A stretch of 64,000 nucleotides of DNA. Source: an uncultured Clostridia bacterium (lineage in GTDB: Bacteria > Bacillota > Clostridia > Christensenellales > UBA1242). The notes under the pieces are model-generated. The model ran no database searches. It saw nothing but the letters and a program-made list of their open reading frames with translations, and was not told the DNA's origin. Location: positions 137,597 to 201,596 of the forward strand of contig CAKVMD010000001.1 of NCBI GenBank assembly GCA_934771475.1, read 5' to 3'. Position numbers and translations under genes: made by a program. Shown here one piece after another: positions 26,912 through 34,869 of this stretch (position 1 is the stretch's first letter; each line of letters starts with the position of its first letter).

Positions 26912-28036
26912 TCATATTTTGCCATTTTCTACAATCATATTGGCGTCTTTTCTTAAAGGTTTTATTTGAAAATTTATTCCCCAAACAAAACAAACTGCCA
27001 AAATTGTCAGACTTGCCAGTAAAGGCAAATCTTTATTTAAGTCGGGTTGACCACTCATAACTATTTCACCGTTCACCACAGACAGAGCAAAACACCCTAA
27101 TTTTTTGGTCGAATAGATTGTACAATTTTGGGCGTATAGTCTATTCAAAATTTCAATATTTGGAAGTCCACTATTATTTTCTCCCACTGAAAGAATAGCA
27201 TACTTTGCATTTACTTTTGAAAGGAATTCTTCACTTGATGAAGTTTTTGAACCATGGTGTGAAATCTTTAAAACATCACTTTTTAGTTCATCGCCATACT
27301 CCCTTATAAGATTTTGCTCTATGTTTGAGGTCGCATCCCCCGTCAATAAGAATTTTTTGTTTTGAGCTGTAAGCATTATCACCGCGCTGTAATCGTTAGA
27401 AGCGGTATAATTGTCAGCCTCAGGAGACAAAAATTCGAGTTTGTAATTATTGCCGCCTAGCATGATGCCTTTTTCATTAAATTGAAAGTTTACATTGTTT
27501 TCATATAAAGATATGGTAAAATTGTTAAAATCTTCGGTGTTAAAAATTTGGTAGGAATTAACCGCTAGTCCCCTTTCTTGTTCATAAGCCGAATATACTT
27601 TTGGGCGAAAAACTTGTCCAACATTAAAATTATTTAATATTTTACTTGCACTGCCAATGTGGTCTGCATCTTGATGCGTCAACACAAAATAATCAATTTT
27701 TGAAAGTTTTTCTTTTTTGAAAAACTCGCTAATATATCCTTTTACAATGTTATAATTCTCACTTTCGCCACTATCTACAAGCAAAACCTTTTTGTCAGGC
27801 AATTTAATTAAAAAGCAGTCTCCTTGCCCAACATTTATTACATGGAATTGAAAATCATAACCATTGAATGCGTCTACATATCCTCTGTTACAAAAGTATA
27901 AGTAACCATTTCCAAGAATAAACGCAACAAAAAAGAGAGAAACGAAAAAGAAAGACAAACTTATTTTTAAAAATATTTGTCGCCTCTTTGCGTTTTCCTC
28001 TTCTGTTCTTATCCTCTTGATTGACTTTTCTTTCAT
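26912..28036 (-). CDS. ComEC/Rec2-type metallo-beta-lactamase-fold protein, membrane-anchored
   Basis: 374 residues. A basic N-terminus (KRIRTEEENAKRR) precedes one membrane helix (about 24-46); the hydrolase domain then lies outside, and a second hydrophobic helix (about 341-361) is near the C-terminus. The fold shows VINVGQGDCFLIKLP, VDSGES, the metal site THQDADHIG near residue 115, LTGDATSNIE near 228 and KISHHGSKTSS near 248. These belong to the extracellular hydrolase module of ComEC-like proteins, but the multi-helix competence channel domain is absent, so a direct role in DNA uptake is not supported. Possible substrates are nucleic acids or phosphodiesters. The ATG directly follows the stop of the patatin gene. 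Confidence 0.85.
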   Translation of the reverse strand: MKEKSIKRIRTEEENAKRRQIFLKISLSFFFVSLFFVAFILGNGYLYFCNRGYVDAFNGYDFQFHVINVGQGDCFLIKLPDKKVLLVDSGESENYNIVKGYISEFFKKEKLSKIDYFVLTHQDADHIGSASKILNNFNVGQVFRPKVYSAYEQERGLAVNSYQIFNTEDFNNFTISLYENNVNFQFNEKGIMLGGNNYKLEFLSPEADNYTASNDYSAVIMLTAQNKKFLLTGDATSNIEQNLIREYGDELKSDVLKISHHGSKTSSSEEFLSKVNAKYAILSVGENNSGLPNIEILNRLYAQNCTIYSTKKLGCFALSVVNGEIVMSGQPDLNKDLPLLASLTILAVCFVWGINFQIKPLRKDANMIVENGKI

Positions 28037-28861
28037 TTAATCTATATACTGAATGTCATAATTTTCTAGTTTTTTTCGTTTTGTTTTTCGTTTGAAAAGT
28101 TCCATAATTTTTGGCATCATGTCAATAGTGGTCTTGTATCCTTCTTCTATCATATCGTCCATACCTTCGGTTTTAGTAGATTTAAAACGCTTAGTTTCAG
28201 GCGCGATGACAACATCTGCTGTTACATATCCTCTAACAGCATTGCTCTTCATAAGTATCCGAATAGAACAAGATAAGACATCTAAAAGTTTTGTGCTTTC
28301 AGTTCCATAAGTTCTTGATTTATTAACATCTACTGCAACAACATAATCGCAACCATAATGGCGAGGAATGTCGGCAGGTATTGTGTTTTGAAGTCCACCA
28401 TCGCATAAAATTTTATCGTCATAAACAACCGGCTGAAAAACAAGTGGAACAGCACAACTTCCCATAACCGCTTTTGCCAAGTTCCCCTTTGAAAAGCAAA
28501 CCTCTTTTGTTGTCTTAATATCGACAGCAATGATAGAAAGAGGTATTTTTAAGTCTTCAATGTTAATATCGCCCAAGTTTTTAGTGATAATCTCTCCTAT
28601 TCCGTCCGGCTTCGATGGCGTAAAAGGAATTATATTTCTTCTTATATCTTTTTCTTTAATGGTTTTGCAAATTTCATACATTTCTTTGTAAGTATAACCA
28701 GCCGAATAAAAAGCACCAACAAGACTCCCCACGCTTGTTCCTGCAACATAATCAAACTTTAAGCCAAATTCTTCAAAAGCCTTTATTGCACCGAGATGGG
28801 TAAATCCTCTTGCTCCACCTCCGCCAAATGCTATACCAATTTTAGGTTTTCTAAATAACAT
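28037..28861 (-). CDS. Patatin-like phospholipase, RssA/YlbK family
   Basis: 274 residues. Predicted lipid acyl hydrolase with a Ser-Asp dyad: glycine-rich oxyanion loop GIAFGGGGARGFTHLG (about 9-24), nucleophile in GTSVGS (about 40-45), and the dyad Asp in CDGGLQNTIPAD (about 152). No signal peptide, so it acts on the cytoplasmic face. A basic C-terminal segment (KRKTKRKK) may help membrane contact. GGAG lies upstream of the ATG. It heads the operon patatin, metallo-beta-lactamase, kinase-like, transketolase; why a lipase is linked to transketolase is not clear from sequence. Confidence 0.88.
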   Translation of the reverse strand: MLFRKPKIGIAFGGGGARGFTHLGAIKAFEEFGLKFDYVAGTSVGSLVGAFYSAGYTYKEMYEICKTIKEKDIRRNIIPFTPSKPDGIGEIITKNLGDINIEDLKIPLSIIAVDIKTTKEVCFSKGNLAKAVMGSCAVPLVFQPVVYDDKILCDGGLQNTIPADIPRHYGCDYVVAVDVNKSRTYGTESTKLLDVLSCSIRILMKSNAVRGYVTADVVIAPETKRFKSTKTEGMDDMIEEGYKTTIDMMPKIMELFKRKTKRKKLENYDIQYID

Positions 28862-29361
28862 TACTTCTCCTATAATTTATCACTTATATTAACAAAATTT
28901 GCGAAACTTATTGCTTAGTACAAATCTTGCAATGTCGCTCTGTCTATGCTTTCACAAATCTTTTGCTAATGCAAGTGTTTAAAAATTAACCGCATCACTG
29001 TTAAAAATATCAGTTACCTACTTTTTTCTTTTCTCCCCGATTGCCGACAACTTCCTTAAATCTTATTTGAAGGAAGCAAAATGATTGCAAACTCACATAT
29101 TAAATTGAGAATGCAACTTACTTTATCATCAGCCACTTCCAATTTGGGTAAACATCAGTCTTACTTGTGAATATCTCCCAAGACAAAACTCCGTTAATAT
29201 AAGTATAATTAAAATGGCTAAAAAAACAAAAAGTTTTACGCGTTTTTCATTTATTTAGAATAAAAAATTGTCAAAAACACTCTAAAAATAAAAAAATAAA
29301 TTAATTTATAAAATTACTTGATTTTTTAGAAGATATTTGATAGAATAATCATGCTGATTAT
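28862..29361. other. 500-bp non-coding region upstream of tRNA-Glu
   Basis: AT-rich, no open frame of convincing length. Contains the ribosome-binding site of the patatin gene at the left edge and the tRNA-Glu promoter at the right edge. A short inverted pair CTTCCTTAAAT... / ...ATTTGAAGGAAG is present around 29051-29078. No known RNA gene was recognised. Confidence 0.6.
29318..29346 (+). promoter_or_regulatory. Promoter of tRNA-Glu
   Basis: TTGATT at 29318-29323, 17-bp spacer, TAGAAT at 29341-29346; start near 29353, nine bases before the tRNA. Confidence 0.55.
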
Positions 29362-29436
29362 GGCCTCTTGGTCAAGCGGTTAAGACGCCGCCCTCTCACG
29401 GCGGAATCAGGGGTTCGATTCCCCTAGAGGCTACCA
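29362..29436 (+). tRNA. tRNA-Glu (CTC)
   Basis: Acceptor arm GGCCTCT / AGAGGCT (G1-U72 wobble), anticodon stem CCGCC / GGCGG around loop CTCTCAC giving CTC, T-loop GGTTCGATTCC, encoded CCA. Confidence 0.95.
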
Positions 29437-29571
29437 TAACACAATTCATGAAAAATACCATTTATTTTTTTGTTTTATTTATTAATTAAAGGAATCGAAC
29501 CCTTGGGTTCGTGGGTTCCCTAAAAATCGTCAGATTTTAAGGGTAAGGTTCCCCTAGAGGCTACCATAACA
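29419..29571. repeat. Direct repeat of the tRNA-Glu 3' end, with an inverted T-arm copy between
   Basis: The 23-base end of tRNA-Glu plus flank (29419-29441, beginning TTCCCCTAGAGGCTACC) recurs identically at 29549-29571, 130 bp downstream. Between the two, 29491-29502 (GGAATCGAACCC) is the exact reverse complement of the T-arm at 29411-29422. The spacer also holds two hairpins, CGAACCC / GGGTTCG (29496-29511) and CCCTAAAAATC / GATTTTAAGGG with one mismatch (29518-29543). The downstream copy lacks the rest of a tRNA. Duplicated tRNA 3' ends are typical of integrase attachment sites; no integrase gene is visible here. Confidence 0.8.
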
Positions 29572-29575
29572 AACT

Positions 29576-29606
29576 AAACGAAGGAATATGTCCTCCGTTT
29601 TTTTAG
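29576..29606 (+). terminator. Terminator-like hairpin downstream of the tRNA-Glu repeat
   Basis: Stem AAACGAAGGA / TCCTCCGTTT with one mismatch, followed by a T-run. Confidence 0.6.
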
Positions 29607-29734
29607 ATATAATTCAAGAACATTGAATGTTTTCTTATTTTAAAATCAAATGAAAATTAATTTATCTATCATTTTCAGCTTTAATAGATTTTAGCAACCA
29701 AATTGGATTAAAAGACTAATAATGGAGCATTTTT

Positions 29735-30805
29735 ATGACAAACACACAACTTTTAAACGCTATAATTGAAAAATTAGAAAATTCACATATAAATTTATAT
29801 CACGACATTTCAAAAGTAGATGTTCAAAAATATATTTCTTCATTAAAAGGCATTGATAATCTTTCCTCCATTGAGTTCGATTATGAAATGATGAAACTTT
29901 TCGCATTATTTAAAGATGCACACACTTCCTATTATACACCTTGGAAATCTTTGGATAAAAAATTAAAATTTTTAAATAACAAATTTTATGTTTATGAAAA
30001 CGAAAAATACATTGAAATTGTCTCAATAAATGGAAAATCTGTCGACGAAATATATAGCAAACTAGTTCCTTTAATGAATTATGAAACAAAAGAATGGTTA
30101 GATAAAAAAATTGACATAAGCATAAACAATAGATATATTTATGAAATGCTTGGTTTTGATATTAAACAAGACCTCATTTTCACCACAACTACAAACGAAC
30201 ATATAACAGCAAAAATGATTGATAATAAAACATTGCAAAATAATAAAGTTCGACCAAAAGCATATTCCTATCAAATAATTGACCATGAGATTTTGTATTT
30301 TAGATATCGTGCGTGCAGAGAAGACGCAAACTATTTATTTGCTCAATTTATTTCTGATATAACACAAGAAATAGAAAATAAAAACTTGAAAAAATATATT
30401 TTAGATTTAAGAGGCAATGGTGGTGGAAATTCCGAAATATTAAATTCTTTTCAAGCCTTAGTAAAAGAAAAGCAACTACAAGGAGTTTTAATCATAGATA
30501 ATGGAGTATTTTCTTCTGCAAGATTTGCAGTCGCAAGATTTAAAAAAGAGTTCGACACGCCGCTCATTGGAGAAACAACAGGTGGAGCAATAAAATCTTA
30601 TGGTCAGTGTCTACCATTGAGCATTGAAGGAAAACGCTTTTCTGCATCACAAAAATATTTTAATTTTTCAAATGTAGCAAACTACGATGGCGGGTTTAGA
30701 CCTGATATTTATGTTCCTACAACAATAGACGATATCAATGACGGATATGATAGACAACTTGAAGTTGCACTAGAAACACTAAAAAACTCCAATAAAAAAA
30801 TTTAA
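29735..30805 (+). CDS. S41-like (C-terminal processing) peptidase, apparently cytosolic
   Basis: 356 residues without signal peptide or membrane helix. An N-terminal helical domain with LFALFKDAHTSYYTPW (the conserved DxHT motif of S41 peptidases, about 67-82) is followed by a reduced PDZ-like segment (VSINGKSVDEIYSKL). The core has KYILDLRGNGGGNSEI (about 221-236), DNGVFSSARFAVARFKKEF with the candidate nucleophile Ser (about 260-263), and TPLIGETTGGAIKSYGQ, which supplies the Lys and Gln of the S41 site. ATG at 29735 with GGAG upstream. Its strong A/T bias relative to neighbouring housekeeping genes, and its place just after a tRNA 3'-end duplication, suggest acquisition. Substrate unknown. 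Confidence 0.85.
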   Translation: MTNTQLLNAIIEKLENSHINLYHDISKVDVQKYISSLKGIDNLSSIEFDYEMMKLFALFKDAHTSYYTPWKSLDKKLKFLNNKFYVYENEKYIEIVSINGKSVDEIYSKLVPLMNYETKEWLDKKIDISINNRYIYEMLGFDIKQDLIFTTTTNEHITAKMIDNKTLQNNKVRPKAYSYQIIDHEILYFRYRACREDANYLFAQFISDITQEIENKNLKKYILDLRGNGGGNSEILNSFQALVKEKQLQGVLIIDNGVFSSARFAVARFKKEFDTPLIGETTGGAIKSYGQCLPLSIEGKRFSASQKYFNFSNVANYDGGFRPDIYVPTTIDDINDGYDRQLEVALETLKNSNKKI

Positions 30806-31266
30806 AATATAATCTAAAACTTCTTCTACACCCGTTTATAGCATTATCTTCATTGTTTTTCAACTCTCGCTCAGCGAGAATTTGTAAAATTTGATGCTTT
30901 GGGTTTGAAAAATAAGGGACTTTTACTTAAACTGCATTGCAAAGTTATTACATCTAAAAAATAACCTCATGCGCAACATTACTATTCATAAAGAACATCG
31001 ATCACACACATTTATGCTTAAAAACATACATACAATACGCAAAGTTATTATGTCTAAAAGCACCACCTTCGTACACGAAGTTACTATTCCTAACTGCATT
31101 AACAAAGCAATTTTTGCGCCTGAAAAAAGAGCAGTACAAAAAAGAGCAATTTACATTGCTCTTTTTTATATATGTTTAATTTTTTAAATCAATCTTTGTT
31201 ATTTTAACAATATCTTGTCATATTCTAACAAAATTTAGTTATTTAAATATTTAACCAATTATTGAT
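30806..31266. other. Non-coding region with degenerate repeats between convergent genes
   Basis: Four imperfect copies of a GCAAAGTTAYTA-like motif occur at 30939-30950, 30971-30986, 31039-31050 and 31074-31087. The block starting 30939 (GCAAAGTTATTACATCTAAAA) recurs exactly 100 bp later with two changes, and TTACTATTC recurs 102 bp apart. A small hairpin CTCGCTCAGCGAG is at about 30866-30878. No credible gene; a terminator closes the region. Confidence 0.6.
31139..31168. terminator. Bidirectional terminator shared by rpoC and the S41-like gene
   Basis: Eleven-base stem AAAAGAGCAAT / ATTGCTCTTTT with loop TTAC and T-runs on both strands, about 100 bases past the rpoC stop. Confidence 0.85.
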
Positions 31267-34200
31267 TTATTCTGCTAAATCTGTATCTACGGTATCAAGT
31301 TCAGGTTGTTCGTTGGCATCAGTAGTGTCATCATCTTTTACAAGAATTGGCATAACTGAACGATAGCGTTTAAGTCCAGTACCTGCTGGGATAAGTTTAC
31401 CAATGATAACATTCTCTTTAAGTCCAAGGAGGTTATCAACTTTACCTTTAACAGCAGCATCGGTAAGAGTTCTTGAAGTCTCTTGGAATGATGCAGCAGA
31501 AAGGAAACTTTCCGTACGAAGAGATGCTTTTGTAATACCAAGCAAGATTCTTCTAACAGTTGCTGGAACTCCACCCTCTTGAAGAGTCTTTTCGTTTTCT
31601 TCATCACATTTGTAGATGTCGACAACTTCACCCGGAAGAAGGTTTGTATCTCCACTAGATTCAACTTTTACTTTTTTAAGCATTTGTCTAATTATAATTT
31701 CGACATGCTTGTCGTTAACAGTAACTGATTGTCCTCTATAAGTGCCAATAACTTCTTTAAGAAGATACTCTTGAACACCTTTAACACCCTTAATCATAAG
31801 AAGGTCGGCTGGGTTTACAGCACCTGCAACGAATTGAGTTCCAGGTTCAACAGTTTGTCCATTTTCAACAAGTACAACTGCTGGTTTCTTTGCTTCATAT
31901 TCAATCTCATTGCCATCTTTGGTTGTAACAGTGAAATAGTAATATTTGGCATCTTGTCTAATTGCAAGTTTTCCTGCAACTTCACAAAGAGCAGCTTCAC
32001 CTTTTGGTTTTCTTGCTTCAAAGATTTCTTCAACTCTTGGAAGACCTTGTGTAATATCAAGCGCAGAAGCAACACCACCAGAGTGAATAGTTCTCATGGT
32101 AAGCTGTGTACCAGGTTCACCAATAGATTGAGCAGCAATAATACCAACTGCTTCACCAACATTAACCATACTCTTATTTGCGAGGTCTCTTCCATAGCAC
32201 TTTGCACATACGCCATGTTTGCAACGGCAAGTAAGAATATTTCTAATATTGACTTGTTTAATTCCGACTTTTTCAATTTGTCGAGATTGCTCTAAGTTAA
32301 TCATTTCGTTTGCTGGAACAATAACTTCGCCAGTTGTTGGATTTACAACATCATCAACTGCTACTCTTCCATAAATTCTTTCTGCAAGTCCTTCAATTAC
32401 ATTGTTTCCATCCATAAGTGCTGTAACTTGCATACCTTTTACCTTTTCTCCAAGGTCTGCAAAGCAGTCTTCAGTTGTAACTACAACATCTTGGCTGACA
32501 TCAACAAGACGACGGGTAAGGTAACCAGCATCGGCTGTTTTAAGCGCTGTATCGGTAAGACCCTTTCTTGTACCACGAGTATCAAGGAAATATTCGATTG
32601 GTGTAAGTCCGTGAACGAAAGATGACTTAATTGGGACATCAATCTTTTCACCAGAAGCGGTTGTCATAATTCCGACCATACCGCAAATAGAGTTAATTTG
32701 GTCTTTGTTACCACGAGCACCAGAAACGAACATAATTTTAAATGGGTTGAAATCATCAAGAGACTCGATGAGTTTAACTTGAACCTTGTCCTTTGCATCG
32801 CCCCAAAGAGCCATGTTGTTTTTAACTTTTTCGTCATAAGTGATAAGACCACGCGTAAAAAGTTTTTCGTTTTCGATTACTTTTTGTTCAGTCTCTGCAA
32901 AGATCTCAGGCTTTTCTTTCGGCTCTTGAATATCAAATACATTAACAGTAAGAGCACTCAATGTAGCATATTTGTAACCAGTTGATTTAATTCTATCCAT
33001 GAGTTTAGCACATTCGCTTGTCCCATGTTTATCATATCCTCTTGCAAGAATTGCTTGAAGAGTCTTTTTACCAACAGGTTCGTTGAATTCAAGTTCACAG
33101 ATATTATCTGGATTAGTTCTATCAACGAAACCAAGGTCTTGTGGAATTTGTTCATTGAAAAGAATTCTTCCAACAGTTGTTTCAACAAGTTTTGTGTATT
33201 TCTTTCCGTCTACTTCCTTTTCAAGTCTTACTTTAATAAGGGCTTGAATATGAAGATTTTGTGTTTGATAAGCAATAATTGCTTCCTCTTTTGAAGCAAA
33301 CACACTGCCTTCACCAAGCACGCCTGGTTTAACCAAAGTCATATAATAGCAACCCAAGATAATATCTTGTGATGGAGTAATAATTGGTTCACCATCCGAA
33401 GGTTTAAGAAGGTTGTTTGATGCGAGCATCAATGTTCTAGCCTCTGTTCTTGCGTCAAGAGAAAGTGGAACATGGACAGGCATCTGGTCTCCATCGAAGT
33501 CGGCGTTGAACGCTGCACAAACTGATGGGTGAAGTTTAATTGCTCTACCCTCTACAAGGACAGGTTCAAATGCTTGAACTGAAAGTCTGTGAAGAGTTGG
33601 AGCACGGTTAAGAAGAACTGGATGGTCTTTAATAACTTCTGAAAGTATATCCCAAACCACTGGTTTTTCTTTTTCAATCATTCGTTTTGCTGATTTAATA
33701 TTGTGAGACTTATTAAGGTCTACAAGTCTGTTCATAATGAAAGGCTTGAAAAGTTCAAGAGCCATTTCTTTTGGTAAACCACATTGGTACATTTTAAGTT
33801 CTGGACCAACAACGATAACTGAACGACCAGAGTAGTCAACACGCTTACCAAGAAGGTTAAGTCTAAATCTACCTTGCTTACCACCAAGCATAGCTGTAAG
33901 TGATTTAAGGTCGCGTTGTTTAGAACTTTGAACTGCTTTACCGCGTTTACCATTATCAATAAGGTTATCAACTGCTTCTTGGAGCATTCTCTTTTCGTTT
34001 CTTACAATAACATCAGGAGCGCCAAGTTCCATGAGTTTTTTAAGACGATTATTTCTGTTGATTACGCGTCTATAAAGGTCGTTAAGGTCGCTTGTTGCGT
34101 ATCTTCCGCCATCAAGTGGAACCATTGGACGAAGGTCTGGTGGAAGAACAGGGATAACATCAAGAATCATCCATGTAGGGTCATTCCCGCTCTTCAAGAA

Positions 34201-34848
34201 AGACTCAACAACGTCAAGTTTTTTCATTGCTTTAAGTCTTCTTTGACCTTTAAGAGTTACGAGTGCTTCTTTAAGCATTTTCTCCTCTTTTACAAGGTCA
34301 ACTTCACCAAGAAGGCGTTTGATAGCCTCTGCACCCATACCTACTTCAAAAGCACCTTCGCCATATTTTTCAAGAGCATCGTTGTATTCTTTATCAGTGA
34401 TTACTTGTTTATATGTGAGGTCTGTCTTTTTAGGATCAAGAACTACATAGCAAACATAGTAAACAATTTGTTCAAGAACTTTTGGTGTGAATTCAAGAAG
34501 TGTTCCAATTTTAGATGGAATATTTCTAAAAAACCAAATGTGAGAGCAAGGAGCAGCAAGTTCAATGTGTCCCATTCTTTCACGGCGCACTTTTGCTCTT
34601 GTAACTTCTACTCCGCACTTATCACATACAACGCCTTTATAGCGAATTCTTTTGTATCTTCCGCATTGGCATTCCCAGTCTTTTCTAGGTCCAAATATCT
34701 TCTCGCAGAAGAGACCGTCTCTCTCAGGTTTTTGCGTTCTATAATTGATAGTTTCTGGTTTTGTAACTTCACCATGAGACCATTCTCTAATCTTTTCAGG
34801 TGAAGCGATTCCAATTTGAATGGAATCAAAGTTGTTTAATTCAAACAT
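31267..34848 (-). CDS. rpoC: RNA polymerase beta' subunit
   Basis: 1,193 residues, full length for a Bacillota beta' subunit. Starts MFELNNFDSIQIGIASPEKIREWS. N-terminal zinc site with CQCGRYKR and CDKCG (about 59-77). Catalytic NADFDGDQM near residue 448, whose three Asp residues hold the active-site magnesium. Second zinc site CRCKHGVCAKCYG near 870, followed by the GEPGTQLTMRTIHSGG trigger-loop region. The C-terminal 25 residues are acidic. GGGG/GGAT precedes the ATG, 21 bp after rpoB. No intein or insertion is apparent. Confidence 0.99.
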   Translation of the reverse strand: MFELNNFDSIQIGIASPEKIREWSHGEVTKPETINYRTQKPERDGLFCEKIFGPRKDWECQCGRYKRIRYKGVVCDKCGVEVTRAKVRRERMGHIELAAPCSHIWFFRNIPSKIGTLLEFTPKVLEQIVYYVCYVVLDPKKTDLTYKQVITDKEYNDALEKYGEGAFEVGMGAEAIKRLLGEVDLVKEEKMLKEALVTLKGQRRLKAMKKLDVVESFLKSGNDPTWMILDVIPVLPPDLRPMVPLDGGRYATSDLNDLYRRVINRNNRLKKLMELGAPDVIVRNEKRMLQEAVDNLIDNGKRGKAVQSSKQRDLKSLTAMLGGKQGRFRLNLLGKRVDYSGRSVIVVGPELKMYQCGLPKEMALELFKPFIMNRLVDLNKSHNIKSAKRMIEKEKPVVWDILSEVIKDHPVLLNRAPTLHRLSVQAFEPVLVEGRAIKLHPSVCAAFNADFDGDQMPVHVPLSLDARTEARTLMLASNNLLKPSDGEPIITPSQDIILGCYYMTLVKPGVLGEGSVFASKEEAIIAYQTQNLHIQALIKVRLEKEVDGKKYTKLVETTVGRILFNEQIPQDLGFVDRTNPDNICELEFNEPVGKKTLQAILARGYDKHGTSECAKLMDRIKSTGYKYATLSALTVNVFDIQEPKEKPEIFAETEQKVIENEKLFTRGLITYDEKVKNNMALWGDAKDKVQVKLIESLDDFNPFKIMFVSGARGNKDQINSICGMVGIMTTASGEKIDVPIKSSFVHGLTPIEYFLDTRGTRKGLTDTALKTADAGYLTRRLVDVSQDVVVTTEDCFADLGEKVKGMQVTALMDGNNVIEGLAERIYGRVAVDDVVNPTTGEVIVPANEMINLEQSRQIEKVGIKQVNIRNILTCRCKHGVCAKCYGRDLANKSMVNVGEAVGIIAAQSIGEPGTQLTMRTIHSGGVASALDITQGLPRVEEIFEARKPKGEAALCEVAGKLAIRQDAKYYYFTVTTKDGNEIEYEAKKPAVVLVENGQTVEPGTQFVAGAVNPADLLMIKGVKGVQEYLLKEVIGTYRGQSVTVNDKHVEIIIRQMLKKVKVESSGDTNLLPGEVVDIYKCDEENEKTLQEGGVPATVRRILLGITKASLRTESFLSAASFQETSRTLTDAAVKGKVDNLLGLKENVIIGKLIPAGTGLKRYRSVMPILVKDDDTTDANEQPELDTVDTDLAE

Positions 34849-34869
34849 ATCAAATCCCCTTTTCCTAGA

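Noticed and set aside
29051..29078. Inverted repeat as a transposon end
   Set aside because: Short, isolated, with no transposase or target duplication.
29491..29574. Second tRNA-Glu after the first
   Set aside because: Only the 3' end matches; no D-arm or anticodon arm can be formed.
30931..31130. CRISPR array
   Set aside because: Repeats are too few, too degenerate and unevenly spaced, and no cas gene is present.
30969..31187. 72-residue plus-strand frame in the repeat region before rpoC
   Set aside because: No ribosome-binding site, covers the degenerate repeats and runs into a terminator.
33916..34803. 295-residue frame opposite rpoC
   Set aside because: Antisense to a certain gene; composition is that of a shadow frame.
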